The notes under the pieces: generated by a model
Databases searched by the model: none
Seen by the model: only the letters and a program-made list of their open reading frames with translations
What the model was told of the DNA's origin: nothing
Made by a program: the position numbers and the translations under genes
NCBI GenBank assembly: GCA_015501595.1
Contig: JADNRX010000274.1
Location: 1-64,000 of the forward strand
Source: Hymenopellis radicata
Lineage: Eukaryota; Basidiomycota; Agaricomycetes; Agaricales; Physalacriaceae
Direction: 5' to 3'
Length of the DNA stretch: 64,000 nt
Shown: positions 32,930-44,939 of the stretch, piece after piece
How positions within the stretch are numbered: position 1 is the first letter of the stretch
Layout: the number at the start of each line of letters is the position of its first letter

Positions 32930-34195
32930 GCTGTCTAAAAAAACACGTCTGTGAGCGAGATGTCGCAGAATGAGACACAACTTGAACTGCTGGACTGACA
33001 TTTGGGTGATGAGATACAAGTTGTCGGTTGGGACCTGGTGGGAGGTCATCGCCAGGCGGGCCTTTATATAATTTTGGCCTCCGTTGCGCCCCCCTGAAAC
33101 CCATGGAGCAGTGCAGCTTTGCTATCGTTCGATGGTGGCAGGTGCATGTCCTGGACCCGCGTGCAGCCAGGACTTGACGTGTTCCATTCCAACATACATA
33201 CGCCACCGTGACTAAAAACATGGTCATGAAGCGGCGCATATGAGGGTATGTCCAGACTTCTCCCGCGCTCTTGTCCTATATGAGGGTATGTCGAGACTTC
33301 TCCCGCGCTCCTGTCCGTACCGGTAGCTCCAATGCCGGCGCACTTCACTCACCACCGACTCGCATCCATTCCCTCCGACTCACCATTCTCGCTGTACTAG
33401 GTTTCTCATCCCTCCGATTGTTATTTATAGTATATACGTGCAAGGGAGACGTGAGTACTAGTAGGTCATTCGGGTGATAGCGCTTTGATGCCATGGTCCA
33501 GGTGTGCCGAAGTCAAGGTTCGCTAGACTGCATTATTGCTCCCTATTCTATTCAACCGGTTTACCGTCGCACTGGAAGCGATTCCTGTGATAGGCATGCA
33601 TGTGCTTCACCGGGCCTTCGGGCTCCTCCGGATATTTCAGGAGGTGGTGGCGCAATTAGTACTTACCAGTCTGAAATATAATATTAATCCTTTCTAACCA
33701 GTAACCTAACTACAACACAAAAGACGGGTTTTTAAACTAAGTTCTTATCTGACTGATGGGAGCGTGGTAGGCTTGGAGTCTTCGTGGCGACATGCAAAAG
33801 AAATGAATCACCTATGTTGACACAGAAGTCTTGTCAAGAAGATTTCTTTTAGACTAAGCGTGAGAGCGTCGATTCTGAATCCACCGTCGTCTGAATGGCA
33901 CCACGTGATCGTTCACCTCTTCCTTCCGATGACAGTCAGAGGGCGCCGCGTACGTGTGGCGCAATCCGAGGCTAACACTCCGTCAGGTTCCCTTTGCCTG
34001 AGTGTCCTGCGTGCCGTCTTATTCAGACTGAATTCGTGTGTATCTAGTGCCCGCTGTATTTTATCTGGGAAGGGCCACTCTCCCTTCGATGTAATCGATT
34101 GAGATTGCGTCTGAGCAACTTTCCCGTGGCGAGACTTGGCCTGAACCAAAGCACAGATTAATAATTTCAAGATTTCAAAACATGGGTATAAATGG
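32930..34195. other. Unit 1 spacer between secreted-protein and GH16 genes
   Basis: Holds the promoter of the secreted-protein gene with a TATA-like TTTATATAATT (about 33061), the 40-bp doublet, and AT-rich sequence. The right part holds the 3' flank of the GH16 gene. No other gene is seen. The same layout occurs at 43670-44939 and 54397-55666. Confidence 0.5.
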
Positions 34196-35632
34196 TCATA
34201 GGAACTGGGCCAAAAGCGCGGCAACCAAGAGTCCGGCAGTCAAGAAGCCATTCACCTTGACCGCCACACCGTACACACCAGCCGCTCCGTTAATCAACGT
34301 GGACGCGTTAGTAAACGTAATCGAGGGGGTATCCGTCGAGCTGTTCGTGCCATACACATACGACGTGATATTCTCGCCCGGCGTCTGCGGATCGCCGCAC
34401 TTGATCTGCACGCTCTTCACCAGTGCGTAAAAGTGGCCTGCGGATGTATAGTCGGGGTCGCTCCAGTCGATCATGCCGCCCGCCCACTGCACGGTGCCGG
34501 GGGCGCTCGAGTTGATGCCGGCGGGCCAGAGGCTGAGCTGAATGCGCGAGGGCGTGCTGGGGTACTGGGTCACGCCGTCCTGCACGGTGTCGGACTGTTG
34601 GATGGTGCGCACGACGTTGCCGTCGATGGAGAAGGTGAGGGCCTCCGGCTGCCAGTCGATGGTGTAGTCGTGGTAGTTGCTGTAGGTATCTGAGAGATCT
34701 TTTACCGTCGTGCCGTGGGTATCGAGTGCTAGAGAAGCGATGAGATGGGTTTGACGTTGGTAATAAACGACTTACGGACGACAGCCTGCCAGAAGTAGTT
34801 GGTTTGCGCCTCGGTCGTTGCTGTTCCGGGGAACTCCCAGTCAATCTCGTCTTTGATGTCGCTCATGGTAATGAAAGCGGTAACGACACCGCTCCAGCGA
34901 CCCGTTTTGACTGAACAAGGGGTGAGTTCGACTTCAGTATCTAGCACTCCACGACGTACGACTGGCAGTGATTGTGCCATAATGCAGGTATTTGGTGGAT
35001 GACAAACGCGTCCCGCCGTTGTCCTCAGTGAGAACAAGAGCTAATTCGCCGCCGGAAGAGTTGGTGTTGAAGATGGAGCCCTTGTCAACAACCCAGTCTA
35101 TTTCGCGATTAGATTTAGAAATGGACAAGTCGAGGCGGCTAACCATAAGCTGAGGAATTGCCGTCGTAGTAGGTGGAATTGCTCAAGATGCGCGAGTTGT
35201 CCGCAAATGTGTGCTAGGGCGGGTCAGATGGCTGTAAATTTAGGAAAATTCAGTACACACCGTAGCATCCTCGCAGAGCGGGGCCGACCTACACGAGGTG
35301 AGCGAATAGGAATGAAGAGGGTTGCATCCGCCTAAGCAGAACTAAACAGTCCAATACAGTGAGCGCCCGCAGTCGCTGGAATTGGCAGCACTCACGTTAT
35401 CGTTTCCACAATAACCAAATTCACCTGTAGATCATGATATCATCAGTTTTCTTCAACAAAAAGAGCTCTTACTGCAGCAGGGAGCAGATGCGGGGCATGC
35501 AGACGTGGCGTTGCTACGGACAGGTTGAGCAACGTTGCCGGCGGGAGAAGGAGGCACGGACCATGTTACACCTTGAGCCTTGACAGAAGCGAGTACGGTC
35601 GATAGCACCGCGACCACCAGGGCGGGATGCAT
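34196..35632 (-). CDS. GH16 Crh-type transglycosylase with chitin-binding module, copy 1
   Basis: Starts MHPALVVAVLSTVLASVKA, a signal peptide. About seven short introns follow. Mature order: a CBM18-like cysteine module (CPASAPCCSEFGYCGNDN...CLGGC), then the GH16 domain with SSTKYLHYGTITA, KTGRWSGVVTAFITMSD, the catalytic DEIDWEFPG (nucleophile Glu, Asp, acid/base Glu), YHDYTIDW and WAGGMIDWS. The C-terminus has an Asn/Ser/Thr-rich stretch and a hydrophobic tail (FLTAGLLVAALLAQFL), as for GPI anchoring. Crh enzymes join chitin to beta-glucan in the fungal wall. This is the only copy of the three whose first codons are in frame. It differs from copies 2 and 3 near the C-terminus (VYGVAV rather than VYGEAV). 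Confidence 0.85.
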
Positions 35633-36162
35633 TGTTGCTGAACGAGTGGAGAGTTTAACGAGAGGAAGAACACGAGGATGTCTGCACGCACCTGAGCCTG
35701 GGGTGGGCGTACTCCCGTTCAACGATCGCGCCTTGGGTCTTTCCCGTCATCTTCGCGTCGGGGTGGGTGATCGTCTTCGAGTGGTCGTCTTCCTGGGTGT
35801 CTCTTCGTGGGAGACGTCGTGGGTGGTCGTCTTCGAGTGGTCGTCTTCCTGGGAGACGTCTTCCGTGAGTCCTTCGTGAAGGTGCTGATGATGATGATAA
35901 GGCCATCTGTGGCTGTGCAGCGTGCTGCCTCTTTTGATGGGTTGGTCAACGTTTCAACATCGCATCGGGACAAGGTCTTCAAGAAATAGAATCTTATTGT
36001 ATATCTACGTACAGCAAACTAAACTGTTGTAACTCGACTATCCACTTGATTACTAAGCCGCCCCGCTGTGGGAACTCTCTCTCGCCTGCCTGGAACCGTC
36101 AGTGGTCGGATTGACAATAGTTTCCCCTGCCGTACCCGGCACGTACTTTTGAAAAAAAAATA

Positions 36163-36193
36163 CCAAGTCCCACTGACTAGCAGTGGGACTTGG
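36163..36193. other. 13-bp perfect hairpin after an A9 tract
   Basis: CCAAGTCCCACTG pairs perfectly with CAGTGGGACTTGG across ACTAG. It is repeated in unit 2 at 46904-46934. A run of nine to ten A precedes it. Nearby, at about 36236, 36286 and 36408, three copies of CCAAGTTCGACTCCCG-type words occur that match a tRNA T-loop/B-box. Confidence 0.8.
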
Positions 36194-37431
36194 TGCGAGT
36201 TGGCTAGAAATGTGAGCTGCAATTCAAGACTCACAAGTCCAAGTTTGACTCGCGACGCCCGCACTTTACGAGTCCGCCAGATACTCCAAGTTCGACTCCC
36301 GACGATGCCACTGACAGGGAAACTTACCCTAGAGATCAACCCGCACTTCAAGCAGAGACGACGGCGGTGCGACGTCCCGAGCTGTAGACCGACGGTAAGG
36401 GAGACTCCCAAGTTCGACTCCCGTCGATGCCACTTTTGAGCGAGTCGTCGTGGAACTCACTTGGATCGACTCGTCGGAAGTGACAAGCACTGTAAACAAG
36501 TGAGACTCGTAACAGAAGACAGAAACTTGCCTTGATTCTCCCAGCAACACGAGCCGATATCGTCTATAAGCCTAGGATTAGAACCAATGACCTCGTTGAT
36601 GTCCCACACAACTGTCGCGCCATTCTCGTTGATTCCTAGTGGCGCGGGACTCGGGGAATCGGCGAAGATTGTTGAGTAATCGCGTGGAAATCGAGCGAGG
36701 AAAGCCTCCTTGGACCTCTTCGAAGATACACGTCAGTAAACCAACAAGAAACTGATGAGATACATTCCCGAAGATGCAGCAACTCGCTGCAGATTGACCG
36801 AGTCGTATGCCTCAACGTTAGTTAGGCACAAGTCCAAGAATTCGTGTCCCTCCCGTAGGCCCGAGTAACCCCTTGAACGAAAGGTAAGAATTAAACACAC
36901 ACAAAACATTGGAACACTCACTCGGAACTCCGGCTCCATAGACATCGACAGCAGCAAGACAAGCCGACAGGCAGACGTCGCCTCAAGAACTGCTGCCCAA
37001 TGATTTGGAGGCGAACTAGGCGCGACACGTCAGTAAATGGCTTGAGGATCAATAGAAGGAAAGACGTACTTGACGGGACACCACGACCTGCCCAAAGCGG
37101 TCATCACCTCCTCGCCCCGAAAAGTGTTGAAGAAACATCACGCGGGATGGTCGAGCTCCAGGACAAAGAGGATGTGGAGGTAAGGTCGAGGTTGACGGCG
37201 GACTAGTAGCGCGTACTGGCAGCGAGACGACATGGTGGGAAGAAACAAAACGCAAGTACGGAGGAGAAGAGGTTTATATACCTCGTCGGCTAATTTTCCT
37301 CCGCTTGTTGATCGGGCTCCAAGGTAATTGGAGTCACGTACCGCATCATCCCAAACAAATTTCACGGAATAATTTTCCCGGCAGTGGATTAGCGTCCTTC
37401 AGTACTCTGCGCCTTAAGTATACAGTTTGAG

Positions 37432-37450
37432 AGAGCGGGTTTCCCGCTCT
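37432..37450. other. Hairpin, 8-bp stem, TTT loop
   Basis: AGAGCGGG-TTT-CCCGCTCT, perfect. Also in unit 2 at 48172-48190, and with one mismatch in unit 0 near 28157. Confidence 0.8.
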
Positions 37451-38904
37451 TGATAGATATATTTACATTGTCGTATGTCACCCCAGAAGACAGACGACGA
37501 AGACGAGACCCGTGGCGCGTAATATTTCGAAATTGGCAGGGGTGATGGCGCGCCACATCACGGACCTCGCCGATTCCGGGCGCGTTGAGTGTTTCGACAG
37601 CAGCAAAAGAGAGAATCGCAGTTGTTCATCCTTCAGCGTTGTCTGCAACGTTAAAAAGTTGACTAAAAACTGCGTTGGATTTCACAGAAGGAAGTACAAC
37701 AATTCGGTCAGTGTATCCGACAAACGGGGCTTGGAAACGTGTGAATTCGTTGATGATCGAAATGTGGAAAAATAATCTTACCAGCCGTAGCCGAGAACAC
37801 GAGCTTCAGAATCTCGTCCGTCTTCCTACCCTCCGCCTTTCTCCTCCCCAGCCTTCAACGCCGCTCGCTAGCAAGATTTGTATCTACTCGCCACCAGTTT
37901 CAAGTCTGAAAATCACTCATCAGACACGAAGGAAACAGGTAAGCTCAACTTTATCATCTCGAGACGGTTTGCGAGCTCAAGCGCGTCCATTCTCTAGTCG
38001 TCAAGAATGACTCACAGAAGGACGATATTCAGATTCAGAGGAGCAGCGAATCGGGACCTCGCAGGTTTGGTCCTCCAGAGAAAGGCAGAGGTGCGTCACA
38101 GTCCACTCTGTGGACCAGAAGCTCAAATTCCATGTTCTTCAGCGTCAAGGTTGAAATTAAACGCGTTCCGGGTGAGTCGTCCGCAGATTTCATGTCCAAT
38201 AATCCCCATAGAGTTGACCATTCCAAGTTTCAGAGACGCCAAGGTGACAGAGAGCTCGAGGACAGAATCGACGTGGTGGTTCAGCGTTGAGGAGCACGTC
38301 GATCACAGCAACGCCCAATGCGGAAGTTGAACTTCTTCCTTGACCACCACCTTCGCGAACTCGGATTTGAGGATTCTACGCGTCGCCGTCTGCCCGACCG
38401 CGAAATGGACACTTTCTACGACGTTTGGATCTCCAGGACGTGCATATCGGAAATCTTGATGACTTTGGCTGCGTGGATGCCCTCGCCGGGCAGGCTTCTG
38501 GATTGCGACTAAGGTGCGTTGTTTTTGGCCTGCATTAGCCTTCAGGTCTGACTATCTTGAGTATGAAAATAGGCTTATTGCTCCAGTTTCAGTGAGTTAC
38601 TATTCCTCTTCAAGCGTTCTTGAAAGTTAATTCGAATCATCCGGAAGGGGGTCGAGAACGTGAACGTCACTGGATTCGCCGCCGCCTCAAACCGTCACCT
38701 ACAGACGTTAAATTGGCCCTGGAGTTCGAGATCTTGATCTATCTCCCCCCGTCTGCTGTCCTCGCCGAACAGGCTTATGAGTTCGGCAAAAAGTGCGTGT
38801 GTTCCTTCTCTGATTCTCATCAGATTTAATTCGATTTGCGTCTCGACCACTTTCAGGGCCTCGGCTACTGCATCACGCTCACATTTTATGGATTCCAGAA
38901 ATGA

Positions 38905-38925
38905 GGAGGCGGCGAAGCCGCCTCC
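38905..38925. other. Hairpin, 9-bp stem, GAA loop
   Basis: GGAGGCGGC-GAA-GCCGCCTCC, perfect. Also in unit 2 at 49636-49656. Confidence 0.85.
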
Positions 38926-39325
38926 CGAGACGCCGCCACACTTTCGAACCGCCGCCTTGAAGAATTCTGCCTTCTGAACTCGAATTAGTTACCATCTACA
39001 GCGTGATGTGGCCTCGCCGGCCGGGCTTTTTTCTTGGGGACAAGGTGAGAATTATCCGCTCATTTTCGAGAGCATTTCTGATAAGATTTCAACAGGTTCA
39101 ACGAAACTTCCCATCAAATTCTGTGGTTCAGATTCGATCACGTTTGACCTTACTATGCTTCCGTAGTCAGGCCGGCCGCTAGGATCTGTTCTTTCTGAGA
39201 ACAACGGTGTGTTTTGCCGTTCGCTTACTACTCGATATTCAAAACTTTGACATTAGACCTGCGCAGGGTACGTGTTACCCGCTCGTTCAACATTACTTTT
39301 ATTGTGTCGTAGTAGGTCTGCTTTC

Positions 39326-39344
39326 GCGGCGGCGCAGCCGCCGC
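39326..39344. other. Hairpin, 8-bp stem, GCA loop
   Basis: GCGGCGGC-GCA-GCCGCCGC, perfect. Also in unit 2 at 50056-50074. Confidence 0.85.
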
Positions 39345-40703
39345 TACGTTACTCCGACACGCACAGGACGGATTTCCACAGCACCACTTTTGGGACGCGG
39401 AGCTTGCACCAATTTCGGTGAATCGCGCGCTTTGATGGCAAGATCTGGATCTCCTTGACTTCGGAGTTAATAACGCATTTGGGCATGCCTCTCCGCCTAG
39501 CCTTGACTGCATCGGCTAACGACCCGCTTCAAATTCAGGACGACGGCAGCAGCGACCAGCGGCTATTCGCCGCTGCTGCTTGGGCAACGACACCAACGGA
39601 TAAATGCGCCACGCTTGACTTCGACTTGAATGCGACCGAACATGGCGGACACGCGGGCCCGTGCGATACTGGCGCTGATTACTGGTACTCTTGACGCCCT
39701 TTCTCCTCCTCAGTCACACCCGGGAAGCTCAGGATTGGACGTCGATTTGCGATCAACACGGTTCGTGTATCCAAATTGATTTAATCGTTTTCCCGCGTTG
39801 ACTCATTTGTAGATGATAGCGACGGCGACTGCGTCGCCATTTTGCTTGCCTGCCATTGGTTAATTCGGATCTATATTCTGTGTGGAGAAGTTGATGGGCG
39901 TAATAGGGACGCGTTTGCCGCTGTAGAATTCGGATTCTCGTAGATATCTTCTTCTATATCACACTCACGAGTCCAAATATATCGATTTACTCCAAATTTC
40001 CACTGCGTGAAAGTATCCGAAAGTGAACAAAGTTGTCAGCTCAGTACTTAGTCCCCACAAAGTGATGCTTGAACTTGTCCACAAAGTCTCTACCTCGAAA
40101 TATTGGCTTGTTTGAGAGGGTAGATATCCTTATAATAGTATAGAAAGAGTGGTAGACTCACCTACTAAAAGATGGAGGTCCACCAAAATTGGGAAAATCG
40201 ACATCTTTGCCGATAGACCACATGTCAACGTTAACGAGAAGTCAATAGTACCAAAACCCCAAATGAAAACTTCTCAAAAGCTTCCTTCCAGGGAGACCCA
40301 GAAGCCTTCGCGACCGATTACTAGAACCCTGAACGTGATGTCCGCGGTGTCGCAAGGAAGATATTGCGCGTTCAACACGGCATATTCACTCCGCACGTCC
40401 AGCGGGTATAGCGACCTGAGACAACGTCCTAGAGCTCCTACGCTCTCGGAATTGACGTGTAAATGTTGTCTTTGAAGTGGTAGATCAGGATCAGGTAGCG
40501 CCAAGTCATCGGTGGAACTTGACCGCGAACCACGACCATTCCGATCTTGAGGCGCTTACACCAACTCGTCTACACACTCTCCCGCTCTCTGGAAACTCTC
40601 AGCAACTTAATATTACTTGGACGTTACTCTTTGGCTTATGTGATGCGAATCCCGACAGTGCTTGAGCTCTTGGACGCGTTGCTTCGCCTACTTTTCGCGT
40701 CAA

Positions 40704-40718
40704 CGCCTCAGCGAGGCG
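40704..40718. other. Hairpin, 6-bp stem, AGC loop
   Basis: CGCCTC-AGC-GAGGCG, perfect. It is repeated in unit 2 near 51430. Confidence 0.6.
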
Positions 40719-41211
40719 GTTAGGACCCTGACTATCGATAGCATGAGGATTTCCGGGACCCTGTGACGTGTCTGGAGGCCTTACAATCTTATCTTGACTC
40801 TCGCGGGTGCGGGGAAATGACGTGCACCGTCGTGCTCCTCCTCCATCCCGCCGACACTTTGCGAAAACGCGCTTCCCGGCCTAACTCCGCTATTGGATTG
40901 TTGTGTCATATCAATAGACATTTATTTCCAGCATTCTAAAGCGAACTTTTCCGCGAGACGTCAAGGAAATCAACAATAAACCCCGAATTCAATGTTGCAC
41001 AAGTAAGTTTCGTACCTTTTCCAGCGCTCAATCGCTTCAGTTTCATCCTAACCATGTGATATTAGGCGAGAACGTAAGCGGCGGCCTTTATCCGCGGTAA
41101 AAACCGCTCATTTCGCATTGCGAAGCGGTTCGCATCTCCGCCCAGAAATGAGATCTGTAAGTTTTCTTAGTTCCCCGTGTTCAAACGGCTCCATCTGACT
41201 CATATCAGGTG

Positions 41212-41230
41212 TTCAGGGTTATACCCTGAA
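41212..41230. other. Hairpin, 8-bp stem, TAT loop
   Basis: TTCAGGGT-TAT-ACCCTGAA, perfect. Also in unit 2 at 51940-51958. About 100 bases before it stands a nested pair: AACCGCT...AGCGGTT enclosing TTCGC-ATT-GCGAA. Confidence 0.8.
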
Positions 41231-43036
41231 ACGATCGCAGAACTTTGAACGATGGACTCTTGGCTGGAATACGACGGGAAACCACGAAGAATGCATTTGG
41301 CAGCAGGAGGTAAGTTTCTATATTTTAGTTTAACTGGTTTGAATGGGCTCTGACAACTCTTGTAGTATGATTTTAAGGTCTATCTAGTGGCTATTCACGT
41401 CGACGCTACGTGCTCAGGGAGGCGAATTCGCGTAGGAAGTTGGAAACGGCCGCGCGTGGCGGCACAATATTCCTTTACAACTTCCGAAGGTTCTCGCCCC
41501 AACGGGCGCTCTCGCATCACGGCGTTTGTTTATCCGAACACTTTTACGTTTGACTCGGGACTTGGAAACGGAATAAAAGGCGACGAGGATTCGTCGAGTC
41601 CATCATCACCCACCTTTCCTTTCTTCCTTCTCTTCTCTCTTCTCTTCTCCTCTCCTTCACCTGATTCATGCCTACCTCGTGTCGAATACCTTTCCCACTA
41701 CTCTACATGAACTCTCGACGTCGTGGCCGACGCAACCGCCATCGAACTTCCGACGCGTTCATAAGCGTGACCTTGTTTGTGGTGACATGTGCCTTTCCTT
41801 CCGACTACCATCATCGTACCCTTACTCACTTTGCTCTTGCCTCTAGCCACCGTCGAGGCTGACCTCTATGGCTGCTAAACACTCTCGTGCGTCTTCCTTT
41901 TCTATTCTGGTCAGTAACGGTATTGATCATTTCTCAGACTTTCGACTTGGAACATGGACCAGGCTCTCTCCGACGTTGGCGGCCTTGATGTCGCCCTAGG
42001 ACGACTTTCTGGAGCCTACGTCGATAGCGCCAGCGCTGCTGAACAGGATCCTCGAGCATTTGGTGCGGTATTGTCTCCCGACGAACCCAGCATGTACTTA
42101 CCTGCTGTTAGCGTCCTTTGAAGCCTCTTTTGTCCCTCGGCGGTACGCCGTCTTCCGTCCTTTTGTTTCCTTACTGAACTGTGCCCCAGACGCCCTCGAA
42201 GACGACTAGCGCCCACGTTTGAACACCTGCGGAGGCCACGGACGTGCACAGTGAGACACTTGCGAGGCCCACGAACAAGGAATGACTGAGATGGCATTGA
42301 AGTCCACAGTACGTGTATCATGCATAACCTTAATACCTTTACTGAGTGTCGTCTTCACGCTTTTAGTTCCCCCGGACGCCATGGAACCTAGTCTTTAGGA
42401 CTTGTCGCGCAGTACAACTCGCCGTCCGAGCCGGTAACTGCTACCCAAGACAACAAGGATCCCTTCGGACCTCTCGTACGGTGCAACGCGTCCCGTCTTC
42501 AGCGCGTTTCTGGTACACACCACAAGCCGGCCTAAACCCCCGACTTGAATCGACCTACTTGAGTAAGTCATCTTTATGCTGGTCTTGAGCCTCTCATTCA
42601 ATCCTGGATTACCCAGACAATCGTCGCCGATTATCACGTTCTTTGCGAGTAAGTCAACCCTCATTCTGACTTGCTTGTTCCTGACTGACTTTTCTCTTGA
42701 TATAGGCCTTCACTGTTGTTCGCACGGAACTTGCTCCTTGCTTGAATGTAAGTCTTCGCCTTTCGTGTCTTCTCCTTGTTCTTGACTTGATTATCAGTTT
42801 ACAAGGACTTGGGCTCTCACTTGGCTGCGTGCCGGTGAACGTCGACTTGGCTACGCGCCGGTTGACCGCCTGTCTTTGCAATGGCGGATGGACATGACGA
42901 GTCGAGACGCCGACTGTCAGCGTGGACTAGGAATGCCTTGCTCTGTGCAGGGTGCTTACTCCTCGAGACAACTCCTTGGCTCTGCGCCATAGATATGAAA
43001 GTTGTAGACGGTGTGAAGGTTGACTGTGTCACATTC

Positions 43037-43252
43037 TTAAGGTAGGTTTTCGTTGTCGTTGTCTGCCGCGATGTTGACCGCTCCTTCCAGGTCGATTACG
43101 ATGCGGCCGACATCTATTTGTTCGACTAGTCTCACTTGGTTCACCAATGACAGCTCGTTCTGGGGAAAAATATGGACGACCGCACCTTTCGAAAGCATTG
43201 TGACCATGAAGAAGATTTTCAACGACATTTTCGATTTCTCAATGTAATCCAA
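43037..43252 (-). CDS. Detached copy of polymerase X 5' ORF, unit 2
   Basis: A 71-codon frame with the same order as unit 1 (MSLKIFFMVTMLSKGAVVHIF). It stops at the unit boundary because one base is missing in CTTAAGGTAGG relative to unit 1. The frame is otherwise kept, despite several amino-acid differences. Confidence 0.4.
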   Translation of the reverse strand: MDYIEKSKMSLKIFFMVTMLSKGAVVHIFPQNELSLVNQVRLVEQIDVGRIVIDLEGAVNIAADNDNENLP

Positions 43253-43387
43253 CTACCCGTACACAACTGAAACACCTTCCATCATCTGTTCATCATGCTC
43301 TGACTTTAATCGAGACTATCTGACTTTCTGTGCAGCCTAACAGTGTGCGAGTCAACATACAGAACACCAAGTGATGCGCAACATTAC

Positions 43388-43654
43388 CTAGAGCGGGAGG
43401 TTGAAGCACTCGTCATGGTAGTTCTGGCGGCCCTCGTTCGGGTCTTCGCAGCAGTTACTGAACGCAGTGAAGGAAGGGCCGACGTTACAGTCGGTTCCTA
43501 ACCATTGGCCACCGGTCCTGGTGCAGCAACTCTCGGAAACAGCATTGGCAGTGTTTCCTTCGGGGGAGAGGCAGCGGCACTGGTAGGCGTGCGCGGTCTG
43601 CGCTACGAGCACGAGCACGAGCGCGGTGCGTACGAATGCCGAAAACATAGTCAT
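43388..43654 (-). CDS. Small secreted 8-cysteine protein, copy 2
   Basis: Paralogue in unit 2. The signal peptide ends in AQTAHA, and the mature part has CEDPNEG where copies 0 and 1 have CVDPNEG. Eight cysteines are kept and the frame is intact. The Val-to-Glu change lies between two conserved cysteines. It is identical in protein to copy 3, consistent with recent duplication of the segment. Confidence 0.75.
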   Translation of the reverse strand: MTMFSAFVRTALVLVLVAQTAHAYQCRCLSPEGNTANAVSESCCTRTGGQWLGTDCNVGPSFTAFSNCCEDPNEGRQNYHDECFNLPL

Positions 43655-44939
43655 GGCGTTCAAATTCTTGCTGTCTAAAAAAGCACGTCTGTGAGCGAGA
43701 TGTCGCAGAATGAGACACAACTGCTGTACTGACATTTAGGTGATGAGATACAAGTTGTCGGTTGGGACCTGGTGGGAGGTCATCGCCAGGCGGGCCTTTA
43801 TATAATTTTTGGGTCCTTGGCCTCCGTTGCGCCCCCCTGAAACCCATGGAGCAGTGCAGCTTTGCTATCGTTCGATGGTGGCAGGTGCATGTCCTGGACC
43901 CGCGTGCAGCCAGGACTTGACGTGTTCCATTCCAACATACATACGCCACCGTGACTAAAAACATGGTCATGAAGCGGCGCATATGAGGGTATGTTGAGAC
44001 TTCTCCCGCGCTCTTGTCCTATATGAGGGTATCGAGACTTCTCCCGCGCTCCTCTCCGTACCGGTACTTCCAATGCCGGCGCACTTCACTCACCACCGAC
44101 TCGCATCCATTCCCTCCGACTCCACATTCTCGCTGTACTAGATTTATCATCCCTGCGATTGTTATATATAGTATATACCTGCAAGGGAGACGGGAGTACG
44201 TTTTGTTTTCTAGTAGGTCATTCGGGTGATAGCGCTCCAGGTGTGCCGAAGTCAAGGTTCGCTAGACTGCATTATTTGTCCGTATTCTATTCAACCGGTT
44301 TACCGTCGCACTGGAAGCGATTCCTGTGATAGGCATGCATGTGCTTCACCGGGCCTTCGGGCTCCTCCGGATAGTTCAGGAGGTGGTGGCGCAATTAGTA
44401 CTTACCAGTCTGAAATAGAATATTAATCCTTTCTAACCAGTAACCTAACTACAACACAAAAGACGGTTTTTTAAACTAAGTTCTTATCTGACTGATGGGA
44501 GCGTGGTAGGCTTGGACGCTTCGTGGCGACAGGCAAAAGAAATAAATCACCTGTGCGATGTTGACACAGAAGTCTTGTCAAGAAGGTTCCTTTTAGACTA
44601 AGCGTGAGAGCGTCGATTCTGAATCCACCGTCGTCTGAATGGCACCACGTGATCGTTCACCTCTTCCTTCCGATGACAGTCAGAGGGCGCCGCGTACGTG
44701 TGGCGCAATCCGAGGCTAACACTCCGTCAGGTTCCCTTTGCCTGAGTGTCCTGCGTGCCGTCTTATTCAGACTGAATTCGTGTGTATCTAGTGCCCGCTG
44801 TATTTTATCTGGGAAGGGCCACTCTCCCTTCGATGAAATCGATTGAGATTGCGTCTGAGCAACTTTCCCGTGGCGAGACTTGGCCTGAACCAAAGCACAG
44901 ATTAATAATTTCAAGATTTCAAAACATGGGTATAAATGG

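Larger units (their letters stand above)
32288..43019. repeat. Tandem array unit 1 (10.73 kb)
   Basis: Full unit: polymerase 5' ORF copy, secreted protein gene, GH16 gene, then about 7.4 kb without a clear gene. From about 34345 onward it is nearly identical to unit 2, apart from a divergent patch at 38240-38505 and scattered homopolymer indels. Its first 2 kb are more divergent from units 2 and 3. Confidence 0.9.
35640..43019. other. Unit 1 spacer, 7.4 kb, no defendable gene
   Basis: Contains a 56-bp two-copy repeat (35771-35855, GTCGTCTTCGAGTGG), a minus-strand TATA/ATG block (37275/37233), many GTAAGT- and AG-like splice words (for example intervals 41066-41156 and 41209-41309), a CT-rich leader with ATG at 41668, and several perfect hairpins. 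Exon-like pieces do not join into one frame on either strand. It may be a decayed intron-rich gene, non-coding RNA, or repeat. The same sequence stands at 46380-53746. Confidence 0.4.

Noticed and set aside
32745..33239. 164-residue Arg-rich frame overlapping the secreted-protein gene
   Set aside because: It overlaps the signal-peptide gene in another frame and has no conserved features; the 88-residue frame keeps its cysteines in all copies.
34308..34844. Arg/His/Pro-rich 178-residue frame inside the GH16 gene (also in units 2 and 3)
   Set aside because: It is a shadow frame of the GC-rich GH16 exon, and overlaps its catalytic coding sequence.
37207..37290. Second secreted small protein with TATA and ATG (MSSRCQ...)
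   Set aside because: The frame is broken in unit 2 and changes frame between units 0 and 1, so coding is not supported.
41066..41309. Two exon-like intervals with GTAAG donors
   Set aside because: The open frames in the two intervals do not join in phase, so no gene model could be supported.
41668..41862. 64-codon +strand frame after the CT-rich leader
   Set aside because: Nearly all differences between unit 0 and units 1-2 change amino acids in this frame, which argues against coding selection.
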